A stretch of DNA of 64,000 bases from UBA4802 sp964509195 (GCA_964509195.1 CAZDWJ010000012.1:1-64000); one strand, 5' to 3'. Shown: positions 16,155-23,637, numbered from the stretch's first letter. Translations and numbers: made by a program. The notes: generated from the sequence alone by a model not told the origin.

Positions 16155-17644
16155 ACAATCTCCTTTAATACAGTGTTAATCTTTGCATACGGTAGGCTTA
16201 CTGAAAGTGCTTTAAGTTTGTTAACAATTTCATTGTATTCATTTTGAGGCATGCTGTCGTATACTATACCAGCACCAGCCTGCAAGTACGACACTTGAGG
16301 TGAGAAGACAGCCGTACGAATAGTAATACAGGTATCCATTATGTTGTTAAAGCCAATGTACCCCACACAACCTGCATATATACCACGGGGGTGCGGCTCA
16401 AGCTGGTCAATAATCTCTATTGCGCGCACTTTTGGAGCCCCGCTCACAGTGCCGGCAGGGAATGTGTGGCGCAGTACATCACTTATGCTTATCTCTTCAC
16501 TGAGTGTAGCTGTTACATTTGATACAATATGAATCACGTGTGAATAATCTTCAGGTTGCATAAATTGTGTTACCTGTACACTTCCAGGCTTTGCAATAAT
16601 ACTAAGGTCATTTCGTGCAAGGTCCACAAGCATCAGATGCTCAGCACGTTCCTTTTCATTGGCAAGTAGAAGTTCTTTGTTTTTAATATTTTCTTTTCGT
16701 GTTTTTCCCTGAGCGATAGTTCCTGCAATTGGCCGTAGGATAGCAATATTATTTTCCACCTTGACATGAATCTCAGGCGAGCTTCCTGCAACAGTGATGT
16801 CCCTGTATTTGAAATAAAACATATACGGTGAAGGATTAACCTCACGTAATTTAAGATAAAAGCGATAAGGGTCAACAGGGTGAGCGATAGCTGCACGCAT
16901 ACTCAAAACAACCTGTAATGCTTCACCATCTTCTATGAGTTTTTTTGCTTTTGAAACGTTGTCCATAAATTGTTGCGGAGTTGATGCAAATTCAAGATGT
17001 AGTGCATCAGTGTAAGCGGGAAGGTAAGGCAGAGATGTTGTATGCAGGGTGCTGATAATCTTGTTTTCCAAATTGTGCAGCCGCTGTACTGCGTCCTTAA
17101 ACAGTGATTCAATACTACCATTTTCAGTATAGATGCAGGTTGCAATATAATAGGTATCGTACTTGTTATCATAGCATATGAAGTCATCGATGTGGTGTAG
17201 CACCATTAATGGATGAAGACTATCTTCCCGTATAAGCTGTCGCAAATGTCCTGTGTAGTTTACCAGGTCGTACGAAAAGTAGCCGGTTAATCCACCATTG
17301 TATAAACCAAAGCGCGTCAATGAAGGTGAGCGATAGCGGGCAATGTATGCATTAATGTACTGGAAGGGGTCAGAGCAATGAAAAGTATTTTTACTGGAGC
17401 TATTGTATATAACAATATATGGTGGATTAAATGATATGGTGCGCACCGGATTAAAGCCCAAAAATGAAAACCTGCTTTGCTTTTTGTTCTGTTTGGCGCT
17501 TTCTAAAAAAATGCAATCGCCGTTGCTGATAAATGATTTAAGTAGCAATAATAATCCCGGATGGGATATGTTGAGCTGTTTATATATTGGTATGCGGTTA
17601 TATATGCTGCTCAAACGTTTACATTGCTGTAGTGTTGGGTACAT
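16151..17644 (-). CDS. trpE: Anthranilate synthase component I
   Basis: Makes anthranilate from chorismate with ammonia supplied by TrpG, and is the first committed enzyme of the pathway. The 497 residues contain the chorismate-binding core: VVLSMRAAIAH, SSPEIHVKV, LRPIAGTIAQGKTR, DLARNDLS, FPAGTVSGAPKVRAIEII and QAGAGIVYDSMPQNEY. An N-terminal region with a serine-type motif (LESAKQNKKQSRFSFLG) suggests feedback inhibition by tryptophan. The frame stays open a further 34 codons upstream, but those codons are the attenuator hairpins. The real start is the ATG at 17644, seven bases behind AAGGAGT. Confidence 0.96.
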   Translation of the reverse strand: MYPTLQQCKRLSSIYNRIPIYKQLNISHPGLLLLLKSFISNGDCIFLESAKQNKKQSRFSFLGFNPVRTISFNPPYIVIYNSSSKNTFHCSDPFQYINAYIARYRSPSLTRFGLYNGGLTGYFSYDLVNYTGHLRQLIREDSLHPLMVLHHIDDFICYDNKYDTYYIATCIYTENGSIESLFKDAVQRLHNLENKIISTLHTTSLPYLPAYTDALHLEFASTPQQFMDNVSKAKKLIEDGEALQVVLSMRAAIAHPVDPYRFYLKLREVNPSPYMFYFKYRDITVAGSSPEIHVKVENNIAILRPIAGTIAQGKTRKENIKNKELLLANEKERAEHLMLVDLARNDLSIIAKPGSVQVTQFMQPEDYSHVIHIVSNVTATLSEEISISDVLRHTFPAGTVSGAPKVRAIEIIDQLEPHPRGIYAGCVGYIGFNNIMDTCITIRTAVFSPQVSYLQAGAGIVYDSMPQNEYNEIVNKLKALSVSLPYAKINTVLKEIV

Positions 17645-17662
17645 TGTGTTACTCCTTGCTTT

Positions 17663-17705
17663 AAAAAAATAAAAAAGCCGTGGATTTTTGATTAAACCCA
17701 CGGCT
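17663..17705 (-). terminator. trp operon attenuator terminator (segments E and F)
   Basis: On the minus strand AGCCGTGGGTTT (17694-17705) pairs with AAATCCACGGCT (17676-17687) over 12 base pairs with one G-U, leaving a six-base loop. It is followed by an almost pure T run to 17663. It ends 19 bases before the trpE start codon and is the terminator of the attenuation system. Confidence 0.92.
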
Positions 17706-17820
17706 ATAATTTGAGCCAACAGAAAAGCCGTGGGTTTGATGCCCACCCACGGCTTTTACTAAAATTATATAATTACACAAGCGCCGGTCAGGTGGACATC
17801 ACGTTGGTCCACCACCAGCT
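17663..17820 (-). promoter_or_regulatory. trp attenuator with alternative hairpins
   Basis: The leader RNA has six pairing segments. A is the Trp-codon stretch (GGTGGAC). B is GTCCACC, which pairs with A or with the GGTGGGC of segment C. C is AAAAGCCGTGGGT (17745-17757) and D is ACCCACGGCTTTT (17723-17735), forming a perfect 13-bp C:D stem. E and F form the terminator. D can instead pair with E (ACCCACGGC with GCCGTGGGT), which is the antiterminator. A ribosome stalled on the Trp codons covers A, so B takes C, D is free to take E, and the terminator cannot form. Normal leader translation gives C:D plus E:F and termination. Confidence 0.88.
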
Positions 17821-17856
17821 ATTATTAATTATTAATGTCAGGTTCATGCGTTTCAT
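17788..17856 (-). CDS. trpL: trp operon leader peptide
   Basis: A 22-codon frame from ATG 17856 to TGA 17788-17790, with three consecutive Trp codons (TGG TGG TGG) at residues 14-16, read as NNSWWWTNVMST. It begins about 20 bases after the predicted transcription start and lies just before the attenuator stems, exactly as a regulatory leader peptide should. A second in-frame ATG at codon 4 is an alternative start. The ribosome-binding site is weak (AAAAGCA). The peptide itself is not expected to have a function; its translation rate senses charged tRNA-Trp. Confidence 0.92.
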   Translation of the reverse strand: MKRMNLTLIINNSWWWTNVMST

Positions 17857-17884
17857 TGCTTTTAAAAAATTTTCATCAATATAA

Positions 17885-17913
17885 ATTGTATCACGTCAAA
17901 GATAGTAAAACAA
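17885..17913 (-). promoter_or_regulatory. Putative trp operon promoter
   Basis: On the minus strand TTGTTT (17908-17913) and TACAAT (17885-17890) are 17 bases apart, placing the transcription start near 17877, about 20 bases before the leader peptide. A better -35 match, TTGACA (17933-17938), is too far from any -10. Confidence 0.5.
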
Positions 17914-17991
17914 AAAAACCATTAATTAAAAATGTCAACATTTTTTTAGTCCTGGTTGTATAAATTTTTGGATAATTTTGTAAATAATTGC

Positions 17992-18027
17992 GTGTACACA
18001 CTTCTGCGATACCTATTGAGTGTACAC
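17992..18027. promoter_or_regulatory. Two copies of the palindrome GTGTACAC
   Basis: GTGTACAC occurs at 17992-17999 and again at 18020-18027, 28 bases centre to centre, between the trp promoter and the end of the small selenoprotein gene. Paired 8-base palindromes this close could be a regulator binding site. Their position, 80 or more bases upstream of the trp -35, does not suit a simple repressor. Confidence 0.3.
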
Positions 18028-18109
18028 TATTGTATATAAGTTTACAATTTTACATGTAAGAATAAATCACGCATAATTATTTTGTCATATCACTGTATGA
18101 TATATTGCT

Positions 18110-18277
18110 CTATCGTTTTGTTTCAGAATTGCTATCAGTGTTTTTATTTTTATCAATGCTCTGTTCCACAGGGCAGGATTGCGACATTCAGGTTCGTATG
18201 CCAAACTTTGGTAATATCCAGGCATTTAATGCAATCCACAGTCCCATAAGGATCAAAAACCATATTGCTTCTTTCAT
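18110..18277 (-). CDS. Probable small membrane selenoprotein (in-frame UGA at codon 30)
   Basis: The ATG at 18277 follows GAGGGTGA and opens a frame reading MKEAIWFLILMGLWIALNAW (one membrane helix), then ILPKFGIRT and a UGA (18188-18190). It continues in the same frame with MSQSCPVEQSIDKNKNTDSN to a TAG at 18110, giving 55 residues if UGA is selenocysteine. The result would be a UxxxxC redox motif just outside a membrane helix. An imperfect hairpin follows the UGA. It starts 18 bases after a clear selenoprotein gene. If UGA is a stop, this is a 29-residue membrane peptide instead. I do not recognise a named family with confidence. Confidence 0.55.
18154..18181 (-). promoter_or_regulatory. 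Candidate SECIS hairpin for the small membrane selenoprotein
   Basis: Downstream of the UGA the RNA can fold CAAU/AUUG, then CUG/CAG, then CC/GG around a UGU apical loop, nine pairs with two internal loops. The apical G lies 22 bases from the UGA, within the spacing usual for bacterial SECIS elements. It is weaker than classical examples. Confidence 0.35.
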
Positions 18278-18295
18278 ATATTCACCCTCATAACA

Positions 18296-18601
18296 TCAAC
18301 TACAGGATGATCCTGTATCTACCATAAATCCCGCTCCATACGGAGTTTCTACAAAATCAATTTTGATATTAGTGCCGATGTTTATAAACCGTGCAATATC
18401 ACTATCATAGATGACCGGTATTTCATTAGCTACTACAACAGTATCCTTAGTGTTTTCCGACTCATCCAGAGCCAACCCTAAACGGGGACCTCCTCACCCA
18501 ATGCCAGAAAATACCAGACGCAGTCCAGGCTGCTTAAATTCAACTTCTTTTGAAGCTTCTATAATTTTTTGTTTTGCAGAATCGGTAATAAATATATTCA
18601 T
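18296..18601 (-). CDS. HesB-like selenoprotein (IscA-type fold, Sec at residue 36)
   Basis: 101 residues if the in-frame UGA at 18494-18496 is read as selenocysteine. The product starts MNIFITDSAKQKIIEASKEV and has LRLVFSGIG-Sec-GGPRLGLALDE, which is the HesB/IscA-like signature with Sec at the position where related proteins have Cys (GCGGPRLGLALDE). It ends YGAGFMVDTGSSCS. The HesB-like family is an established group of bacterial selenoproteins related to iron-sulfur carrier proteins; the precise role is not known. Translation starts at ATG 18601 behind AAAAGG. Ordinary gene callers will split or miss it because of the UGA. The same frame continues past the terminal UGA into the next small gene. 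Confidence 0.88.
18457..18475 (-). promoter_or_regulatory. Candidate SECIS hairpin of the HesB-like selenoprotein
   Basis: UUGGCUC and GAGUCGG form a seven-pair stem (including G-U pairs) with the loop UGGAU. The apical G is about 30 bases after the UGA codon, as in bacterial SECIS elements that bind SelB. A smaller CCC/GGG stem lies between it and the UGA. Confidence 0.5.
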
Positions 18602-18872
18602 AAATAAACCTTTTATAATATTTAATGTAATTATAAAATACCAAATATTATAAAATTTTCAAAAAAATTTCATCTGGAATTGCTACTATGGCTATTGACG
18701 GATGTGGTTTATGGTGATTTTTATAATATTGGCAGCAAGACCGCGCTGGATTCATTAAAAAACAAAAAATCCTTAATAAAAGCTATCCAGCAGGCAATGG
18801 GCAAAATAATAGTATGATGCATGGCTTACTATTTGCAAATAAGATTGTTACCAGTAACTATCGCCACAAAAA
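18602..18872. other. Intergenic stretch with a possible gene remnant
   Basis: On the plus strand, 18689-18817 stays open for 42 codons (TDVVYGDFYNIGSKTALDSL, then KNKKSLIKAIQQAMG) and looks like the 3' end of a protein-coding gene lacking a start. I cannot name the family. The A/T-rich part next to 18601 should hold the promoter of the selenoprotein genes, but no clear -35/-10 pair stands out. One copy of the dispersed 9-mer lies at 18858. Confidence 0.3.
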
Positions 18873-21248
18873 TTAATACACTATATCCAGCACCTCTTCA
18901 AAATAGCTCACAAAGCGTGCATCTATCCCCTTCTTGATGTGCTCGGGAAGTTCATCAAAGTCTTTTTTGTTTTCAGCAGGATAGATAATAGTTTTAACCT
19001 TTGCTCGTTTTGCAGCTATTGTTTTTTCTTTAACTCCACCAATGGGAAGTACTCTTCCAGTAATGGTGAGCTCGCCGGTCATTGCCACACTCTTTTTTAT
19101 AGGCTTATTTTTTGCAAGCGAATACAGCGCCGTTGCCATGGTGATTCCCGCTGAGGGTCCGTCTTTGGGTGTGGCTCCGGCTGGCACGTGCAGGTGAATG
19201 AAATGGTTTTCAAAGAAGTCAGGGTCAATTCCAAACTGTTTTACCTTTGAACGAATGTATGAATACGCTATTTCGGTTGATTCCTTCATGACATTGCCAA
19301 GCTGCCCGGTTTGAGCAAATCCTTTTGTTTTGGAAGGAATAGCAGTTGCTTCAATGTACAGCGTTGCTCCGCCCAGGCTTGTCCAGGCAAGGCCCATAAC
19401 TACTCCAGGAATTGGCATTTTGTAGAGCGATTCATCAGTAAAGCGCGGCTTACCTAAGAATTCTTCTATGTTATTTTGATTTACGGTGACCAGGGTTGCT
19501 GTACCTTCAACTATCTGGCGTGTTGCTTTACGCATAATCTTTTTTATATTATTTTCTAAACTTCGAACTCCTGCCTCACGGGCATAGCCATCAATAATCT
19601 TTTTAATTGCTGCAGTGTCAATTTTTAGTTCTTCCTTTTTGAGGCCGTGCTCTCGTTGCTGCTTTGGAATGAGGTATCTCTTAGCTATCTCAAGTTTCTC
19701 TTCAAGTATGTAGCCTGACAGGTGCATAATCTCCATACGGTCCAAAAGTGGAAGTGGGATAGTATCAAGCTGATTGGCTGTTGCAATAAAAAGGATATTA
19801 GATAAATCATAGCGTACATCAAGGTAGTGGTCAAGAAACTGTGAATTCTGTTCAGGGTCCAACACCTCTAAAAGTGCTGAGGCTGGATCGCCCTGAAAAC
19901 TTGCTCCAATTTTGTCAATTTCGTCAAGCATGATGACAGGATTTGATGTCTCTACTACTTTAAGGCTCTGAATAATTTTACCGGGCATTGCACCAATGTA
20001 GGTGCGCCTGTGGCCTTTGATTTCGGCTTCATCGCGCATGCCTCCAAGCGAAAAGCGGTAAAACTTACGGTTCAATGCTGTTGCAACTGATTTGCCTATT
20101 GATGTTTTTCCCACCCCGGGAGGTCCAACAAAGCATATAATAGAACCAGTAATATTTCCTTTCTTTTTCCCAGCGCTGATAAATTCTAAAATGCGGTCTT
20201 TTATATCTTGCAGACCATAGTGGTCACGGTCAAGTATCTTGCGTGCTTTATGAATATCGTAATTGTCTTCAGAGTAAATACCCCAGGGCAAAGAGGTGAG
20301 CCAGTCCAAATAGTTGCGGCTCACACCATATTCAGCTGAATGTGGTTCAAGCACTTTTAATTTTTCTATCTCTTCATTGAATCTTTTTAATGCTTCCTCA
20401 CTCAACTTTAGTTTTTTTACACGTTCTTCAAATTTTTCTATTTCAGAGGTTTTTTCGTCTTTTTCTAGCCCCAGCTCTTTTTTGATTTCTTTAAGTTGCT
20501 CGCGTAAAAAGAATTCCTTCTGGTTTTTTGCAATGCGTTCTTCAATTTGCTGTGATATTTTTTTCTGCAATTTTGATAATTCCAACTCTTTCTTCAATAA
20601 CAATAAAACCTTCTCAACGCGTGATTTGATATCAAATGTTTCTAGAATATCCTGTACTTCTGCAGGTTCTGCTGAGGTAAGCGATGCAACAAAATCAGCT
20701 AATTTACCCGGGTCTTCAAGGCTGAATCGGTTTAAGAAAAGTTTAAGCTCTTCCTGAAACAGGGAGTTAGATTTAATTAATTCTTTTACCGAAGAAAGAA
20801 TTGCAGCCGAATACGCTTTCATTTCATCAGTTGGTTCAAGCTCGGGTTCATAATAGTGGTCCACCTTCCAGCGTATAACTGGCTGCTCGGTCATTACCTG
20901 TACCAGGGTAAAGCGCTTTAAGGCATTTACCATTACCTGAATTGTATTTTCGTCGATAGGTGCTATCTTCAATACCTTGATAGTAACACCCACTTTATAA
21001 AGATCCTCAGAGGTTACCATCCCCTCACGCTGATTCTGGATTAACACCACGCCTCCAATCTTGTGGTCAGATTCAGCAATAGTACGTGCAGTGTTGAGCA
21101 TGGTATCGCCAGTGAGTACCAGCGGCACCATCATGCCAGGGAATATTGGCCTGTGAGATATAGGTATAATTGGTATAATTTCAGGTAAAATTTCGGACGG
21201 CAGTATCAGGTGTTTTGACTCAACAATATGATTTGCATCATTAGGCAT
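18873..21248 (-). CDS. lon: ATP-dependent protease Lon
   Basis: Degrades damaged and selected regulatory proteins in the cytoplasm as a hexamer. The 791 residues have the full three-part architecture: the N-terminal LON substrate domain (IIPISHRPIFPGMMVPLVLT), a coiled-coil linker (about 200-300), the AAA+ module with Walker A GPPGVGKTS (375-383) and Walker B IMLDEIDKIG, and the serine-lysine protease domain with PKDGPSAG (Ser699) and GGVKEK (Lys742). Its length is close to E. coli Lon (784). It is transcribed alone, with a promoter-like sequence upstream. Confidence 0.97.
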   Translation of the reverse strand: MPNDANHIVESKHLILPSEILPEIIPIIPISHRPIFPGMMVPLVLTGDTMLNTARTIAESDHKIGGVVLIQNQREGMVTSEDLYKVGVTIKVLKIAPIDENTIQVMVNALKRFTLVQVMTEQPVIRWKVDHYYEPELEPTDEMKAYSAAILSSVKELIKSNSLFQEELKLFLNRFSLEDPGKLADFVASLTSAEPAEVQDILETFDIKSRVEKVLLLLKKELELSKLQKKISQQIEERIAKNQKEFFLREQLKEIKKELGLEKDEKTSEIEKFEERVKKLKLSEEALKRFNEEIEKLKVLEPHSAEYGVSRNYLDWLTSLPWGIYSEDNYDIHKARKILDRDHYGLQDIKDRILEFISAGKKKGNITGSIICFVGPPGVGKTSIGKSVATALNRKFYRFSLGGMRDEAEIKGHRRTYIGAMPGKIIQSLKVVETSNPVIMLDEIDKIGASFQGDPASALLEVLDPEQNSQFLDHYLDVRYDLSNILFIATANQLDTIPLPLLDRMEIMHLSGYILEEKLEIAKRYLIPKQQREHGLKKEELKIDTAAIKKIIDGYAREAGVRSLENNIKKIMRKATRQIVEGTATLVTVNQNNIEEFLGKPRFTDESLYKMPIPGVVMGLAWTSLGGATLYIEATAIPSKTKGFAQTGQLGNVMKESTEIAYSYIRSKVKQFGIDPDFFENHFIHLHVPAGATPKDGPSAGITMATALYSLAKNKPIKKSVAMTGELTITGRVLPIGGVKEKTIAAKRAKVKTIIYPAENKKDFDELPEHIKKGIDARFVSYFEEVLDIVY

Positions 21249-21282
21249 ATGATATTACCTCTTGTGGTGTTTTTTAATTTAT

Positions 21283-21310
21283 AATGTAGCATTGCAGCAT
21301 TAAAAATCAA
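21283..21310 (-). promoter_or_regulatory. Putative lon promoter
   Basis: TTGATT (21305-21310) and TACATT (21283-21288) on the minus strand are 16 bases apart, about 35 bases before the lon ATG. No CIRCE or HrcA-type repeat is seen. Confidence 0.35.
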
Positions 21311-21598
21311 GGATTTTAATAAATAAATTACTCTTTAACTTGCTGACAGGGAAGTCTAAAAAAAGTTGTTGAGATATTAATTTCTTAATGCTCACTTCTG
21401 TAATCTTACTACTTATATATAATAAATAAAGAGAGGAATTCTCACTAAATAAGATAAATTAGAACCACTTGGCAAGAATCTTTTTTTAGTTTACTGAATC
21501 AAGAAAGATTTTTTGAAAGTGATAAAAAACTAATTGCCAAAAAAATTCTTATATGTAACGCTAATCTTAATTGTGGATCCAATTTAATTAGGGTTACT

Positions 21599-22018
21599 AT
21601 GTCAACAGTTGAAATAAAAATTAAAGGGTACCATCTTGATCTTTTTGGCCGAGTGAGTAATCAGCGCTTTTTGGATTTCTTGGAGGATGCCCGCTGGAGT
21701 TATTTAGATACTATTGGGCTTAACTATGATGAATTTGCAAAGCGTGGCGTATTTTTAGCGGTGGTCAATATAAATGTTAATTTTCGTGCACCATCGTTTC
21801 TTGGTGATGTGTTGATAATTGAAACTCTAGTTGATAGAATTGGGAATCGCAGCATAACAGTAAAACAAAAAATGTACAATAAAAAATCTGAGCAAATTAT
21901 TATCGATGCTGAAGTGGTATATGTGATTGTAGACCTTGCAACAGGCAAATCGATACCAATAGACAATGAAATGCGGCAACTGTGGCTGGAGCTATCGAAC
22001 AAAAAAAATGCACATTAA
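21599..22018 (+). CDS. Acyl-CoA thioesterase, 4HBT hotdog fold (YbgC/FadM-like)
   Basis: Hydrolyses acyl-CoA thioesters in the cytoplasm. The 139 residues are one hotdog domain: GYHLDLFGRVSNQRFLDFLEDARW carries the conserved Asp and Asn of the helix-capping active-site loop, followed by the beta sheet VNINVNFRAPSFLGDVLIIE and KMYNKKSEQIIIDAEVVYVI. The length equals FadM/YbgC. It fits with the beta-oxidation and CoA-transferase genes elsewhere in the window, but its neighbours here are unrelated. The 350 bases upstream hold no other gene. Confidence 0.85.
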   Translation: MSTVEIKIKGYHLDLFGRVSNQRFLDFLEDARWSYLDTIGLNYDEFAKRGVFLAVVNINVNFRAPSFLGDVLIIETLVDRIGNRSITVKQKMYNKKSEQIIIDAEVVYVIVDLATGKSIPIDNEMRQLWLELSNKKNAH

Positions 22019-22094
22019 AAATTTTGATTGATACTGCAAAGGGTATAGTGTAATATGATAGCGAGGTGTGTCAGTCATTATGGGAGAGGGCATA

Positions 22095-22643
22095 ATGAGA
22101 AAATATATTCGCTATGATAAGCTATCCGCTGAAATTAAAGATGCAATTTACAGGTATTGGGAGATAGCAAAGCAAAAAAAGCCTGATACTATATTTGATG
22201 ATGCCATGGAGGACTGGTTTTTGCATCAGTTCGATGAATTTATGATTGCCAAATACCATACCCGTGGAGATAACATGCGCAAACACTTTCGCCTGGATGT
22301 AGAAATCCCCATACGGGTGGTGGAGCTACTGATAGAATCTTCAAAGGATGAAGCAGAAGCGCTGGAGCTTATTGGTACCATTGTTAACATAAGTAAAGGT
22401 GGTCTTTATTTTATTTCCGATATTCCTCTTGAGCTTTCATCAATTATACGTGTGGTTATTGATTTCAGGGCTGTGGATAATGAACTGACGGATATCGAAG
22501 CGCTGGCAATGGTGGTGCGTCAGGATCAACGTGATGATAACAGGTATGGGATTGGCGTTATGTTCAGCAGTATTTATGATAACGGCAAGCGCAACTTAAA
22601 TATTTTTATATTAAAAAATCTTTCTTACTTCCTTTATTCGTAA
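22095..22643 (+). CDS. PilZ-domain protein
   Basis: 182 residues. An N-terminal helical part (about 1-65) precedes a PilZ domain with both c-di-GMP-binding marks: RKHFR (RxxxR) and NISKGG (D/NxSxxG). It is therefore likely a c-di-GMP effector, consistent with the diguanylate cyclase at 4.9 kb. The N-terminal region may contact a partner. The start at 22095 is preferred because GGGAGAGGG lies directly upstream; an earlier in-frame start at 22068 has no such site. Confidence 0.8.
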   Translation: MRKYIRYDKLSAEIKDAIYRYWEIAKQKKPDTIFDDAMEDWFLHQFDEFMIAKYHTRGDNMRKHFRLDVEIPIRVVELLIESSKDEAEALELIGTIVNISKGGLYFISDIPLELSSIIRVVIDFRAVDNELTDIEALAMVVRQDQRDDNRYGIGVMFSSIYDNGKRNLNIFILKNLSYFLYS

Positions 22644-23090
22644 TTATTTGCCTACTGAATCAATTTCTGCTTTGAGCCCTTTTTTTGTAACATCAAAAAA
22701 ATAGCAACTGCGTGTGGAACATACAGAGTCTCTTTTGGTAAGAGTGCCATAGCTTGAGATAGTGGTCATCAGGTAGTTGTGTGCCTTTGAGTCAAAGACT
22801 TTATTTTGAGTAATCATATAATTTTTTAAAGAAACGTACGCGCGTTCCTGCCCTTTTTGCTGTACCGATAGCTCATCATATTGGGCTTCTGACGGAACTA
22901 TCACCACAACTCTGAATGTGTTGTTATCAATGAACCCCTCTTTTTCATATTCAAAAAGAAGTGTCTCTTTTGCTGGAATGTCATTTAATGGAATTTGTGG
23001 GACGGGCTTTTTCGATGCACAGGATATAATAGATGTAAAAGGAAGATTTATGAGGAGGATGCATATAATCAATCGTATATTATGTACCAT
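22644..23090 (-). CDS. Lipoprotein of unknown function
   Basis: 148 residues. The start at 23090 follows GAGAG and gives a signal peptide ending in the lipobox SIISC (Cys24). The mature part is a small alpha/beta domain with several Cys (DSVCSTRSCYFFDV), and in the centre reads RVVVIVPSEAQYDELSVQQK. I do not recognise it. It forms a pair with the similarly sized lipoprotein gene 64 bases upstream, separated by a hairpin. Confidence 0.65.
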   Translation of the reverse strand: MVHNIRLIICILLINLPFTSIISCASKKPVPQIPLNDIPAKETLLFEYEKEGFIDNNTFRVVVIVPSEAQYDELSVQQKGQERAYVSLKNYMITQNKVFDSKAHNYLMTTISSYGTLTKRDSVCSTRSCYFFDVTKKGLKAEIDSVGK

Positions 23091-23124
23091 AAATTCTCTC
23101 AAAAAATAATTGGTATATATGACC

Positions 23125-23147
23125 ATGCATGGTAAAGCACCATGCAT
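23125..23147 (-). other. Hairpin between two lipoprotein genes
   Basis: A perfect nine-base inverted repeat, ATGCATGGT / ACCATGCAT, with a five-base loop. There is no T run, so it is an RNA-stabilising or attenuating hairpin rather than a clear terminator. Confidence 0.5.
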
Positions 23148-23154
23148 GCTACGT

Positions 23155-23637
23155 CTACTTACATTTTAATGTTGCCAGTTGCTGTTTTAGCCCATTATCA
23201 TAAATACGCACAACAGCAGTTTTACTGTGGTCTTCATTAAAATAGGTTGTGACAATCACACGTTTGTCAATGTATGGTTTTAACTTTACTACCAGGCACT
23301 CATGTAAAGAGCTATCGGCCACTGTCATATTCTGTAATTGTAATACTACACCATACAGGTTGTCATAGCATTGCGTTTCAAGTGTTTTCATTAAATTAAT
23401 ATGTGCACTTTCCCTGCTGGCTACAAGCCCCTCAATTCCAGGGTCAGGTTTTGCTGTTATAATGCATTGATAGCAATTATCGTTCAAAAAGCCATTTGTA
23501 ATTATGTCATTACTGATTGATTGTATATACGATTCATTATGTGCACACGATTGTAACATAATGGCTAAAAGAAAAAAAGCTATCAGAATAACTGTGAAGG
23601 GTATGTTATTGGATGATGTAGGGAATTTAAAAAGCAT
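23155..23637 (-). CDS. Lipoprotein of unknown function
   Basis: 160 residues with a long signal peptide (IPFTVILIAFFLLAIMLQ) and the lipobox MLQSC (Cys31). The mature protein is rich in Cys (NDNCYQCIITAKPD, ETQCYDNLYG) and may be disulfide-bonded in the envelope. The central region (LVASRESAHINLMKTLETQC) parallels one in the neighbouring lipoprotein (ELSVQQKGQERAYVSLKNYM), so the two may be distant paralogues. No family is recognised. Confidence 0.6.
   Translation of the reverse strand: MLFKFPTSSNNIPFTVILIAFFLLAIMLQSCAHNESYIQSISNDIITNGFLNDNCYQCIITAKPDPGIEGLVASRESAHINLMKTLETQCYDNLYGVVLQLQNMTVADSSLHECLVVKLKPYIDKRVIVTTYFNEDHSKTAVVRIYDNGLKQQLATLKCK

Noticed and set aside
17645..17746. trpE start at 17746, 34 codons upstream of the chosen start
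   Set aside because: These codons are the attenuator hairpins and lack a ribosome-binding site; the ATG at 17644 has AAGGAGT at the right distance.
17700..17760. T-box riboswitch or TRAP site as the trp regulator
   Set aside because: There is no T-box sequence and no run of GAG/TAG repeats; the leader peptide with three Trp codons explains the structure.
18105..18293. Plus-strand ORF of 62 codons over the small selenoprotein
   Set aside because: A shadow of the minus-strand small gene; no ribosome-binding site.
18411..18653. Plus-strand ORF of 80 codons over the selenoprotein region
   Set aside because: It is the shadow of the UGA-containing HesB-like gene on the other strand and has no family resemblance or ribosome-binding site.
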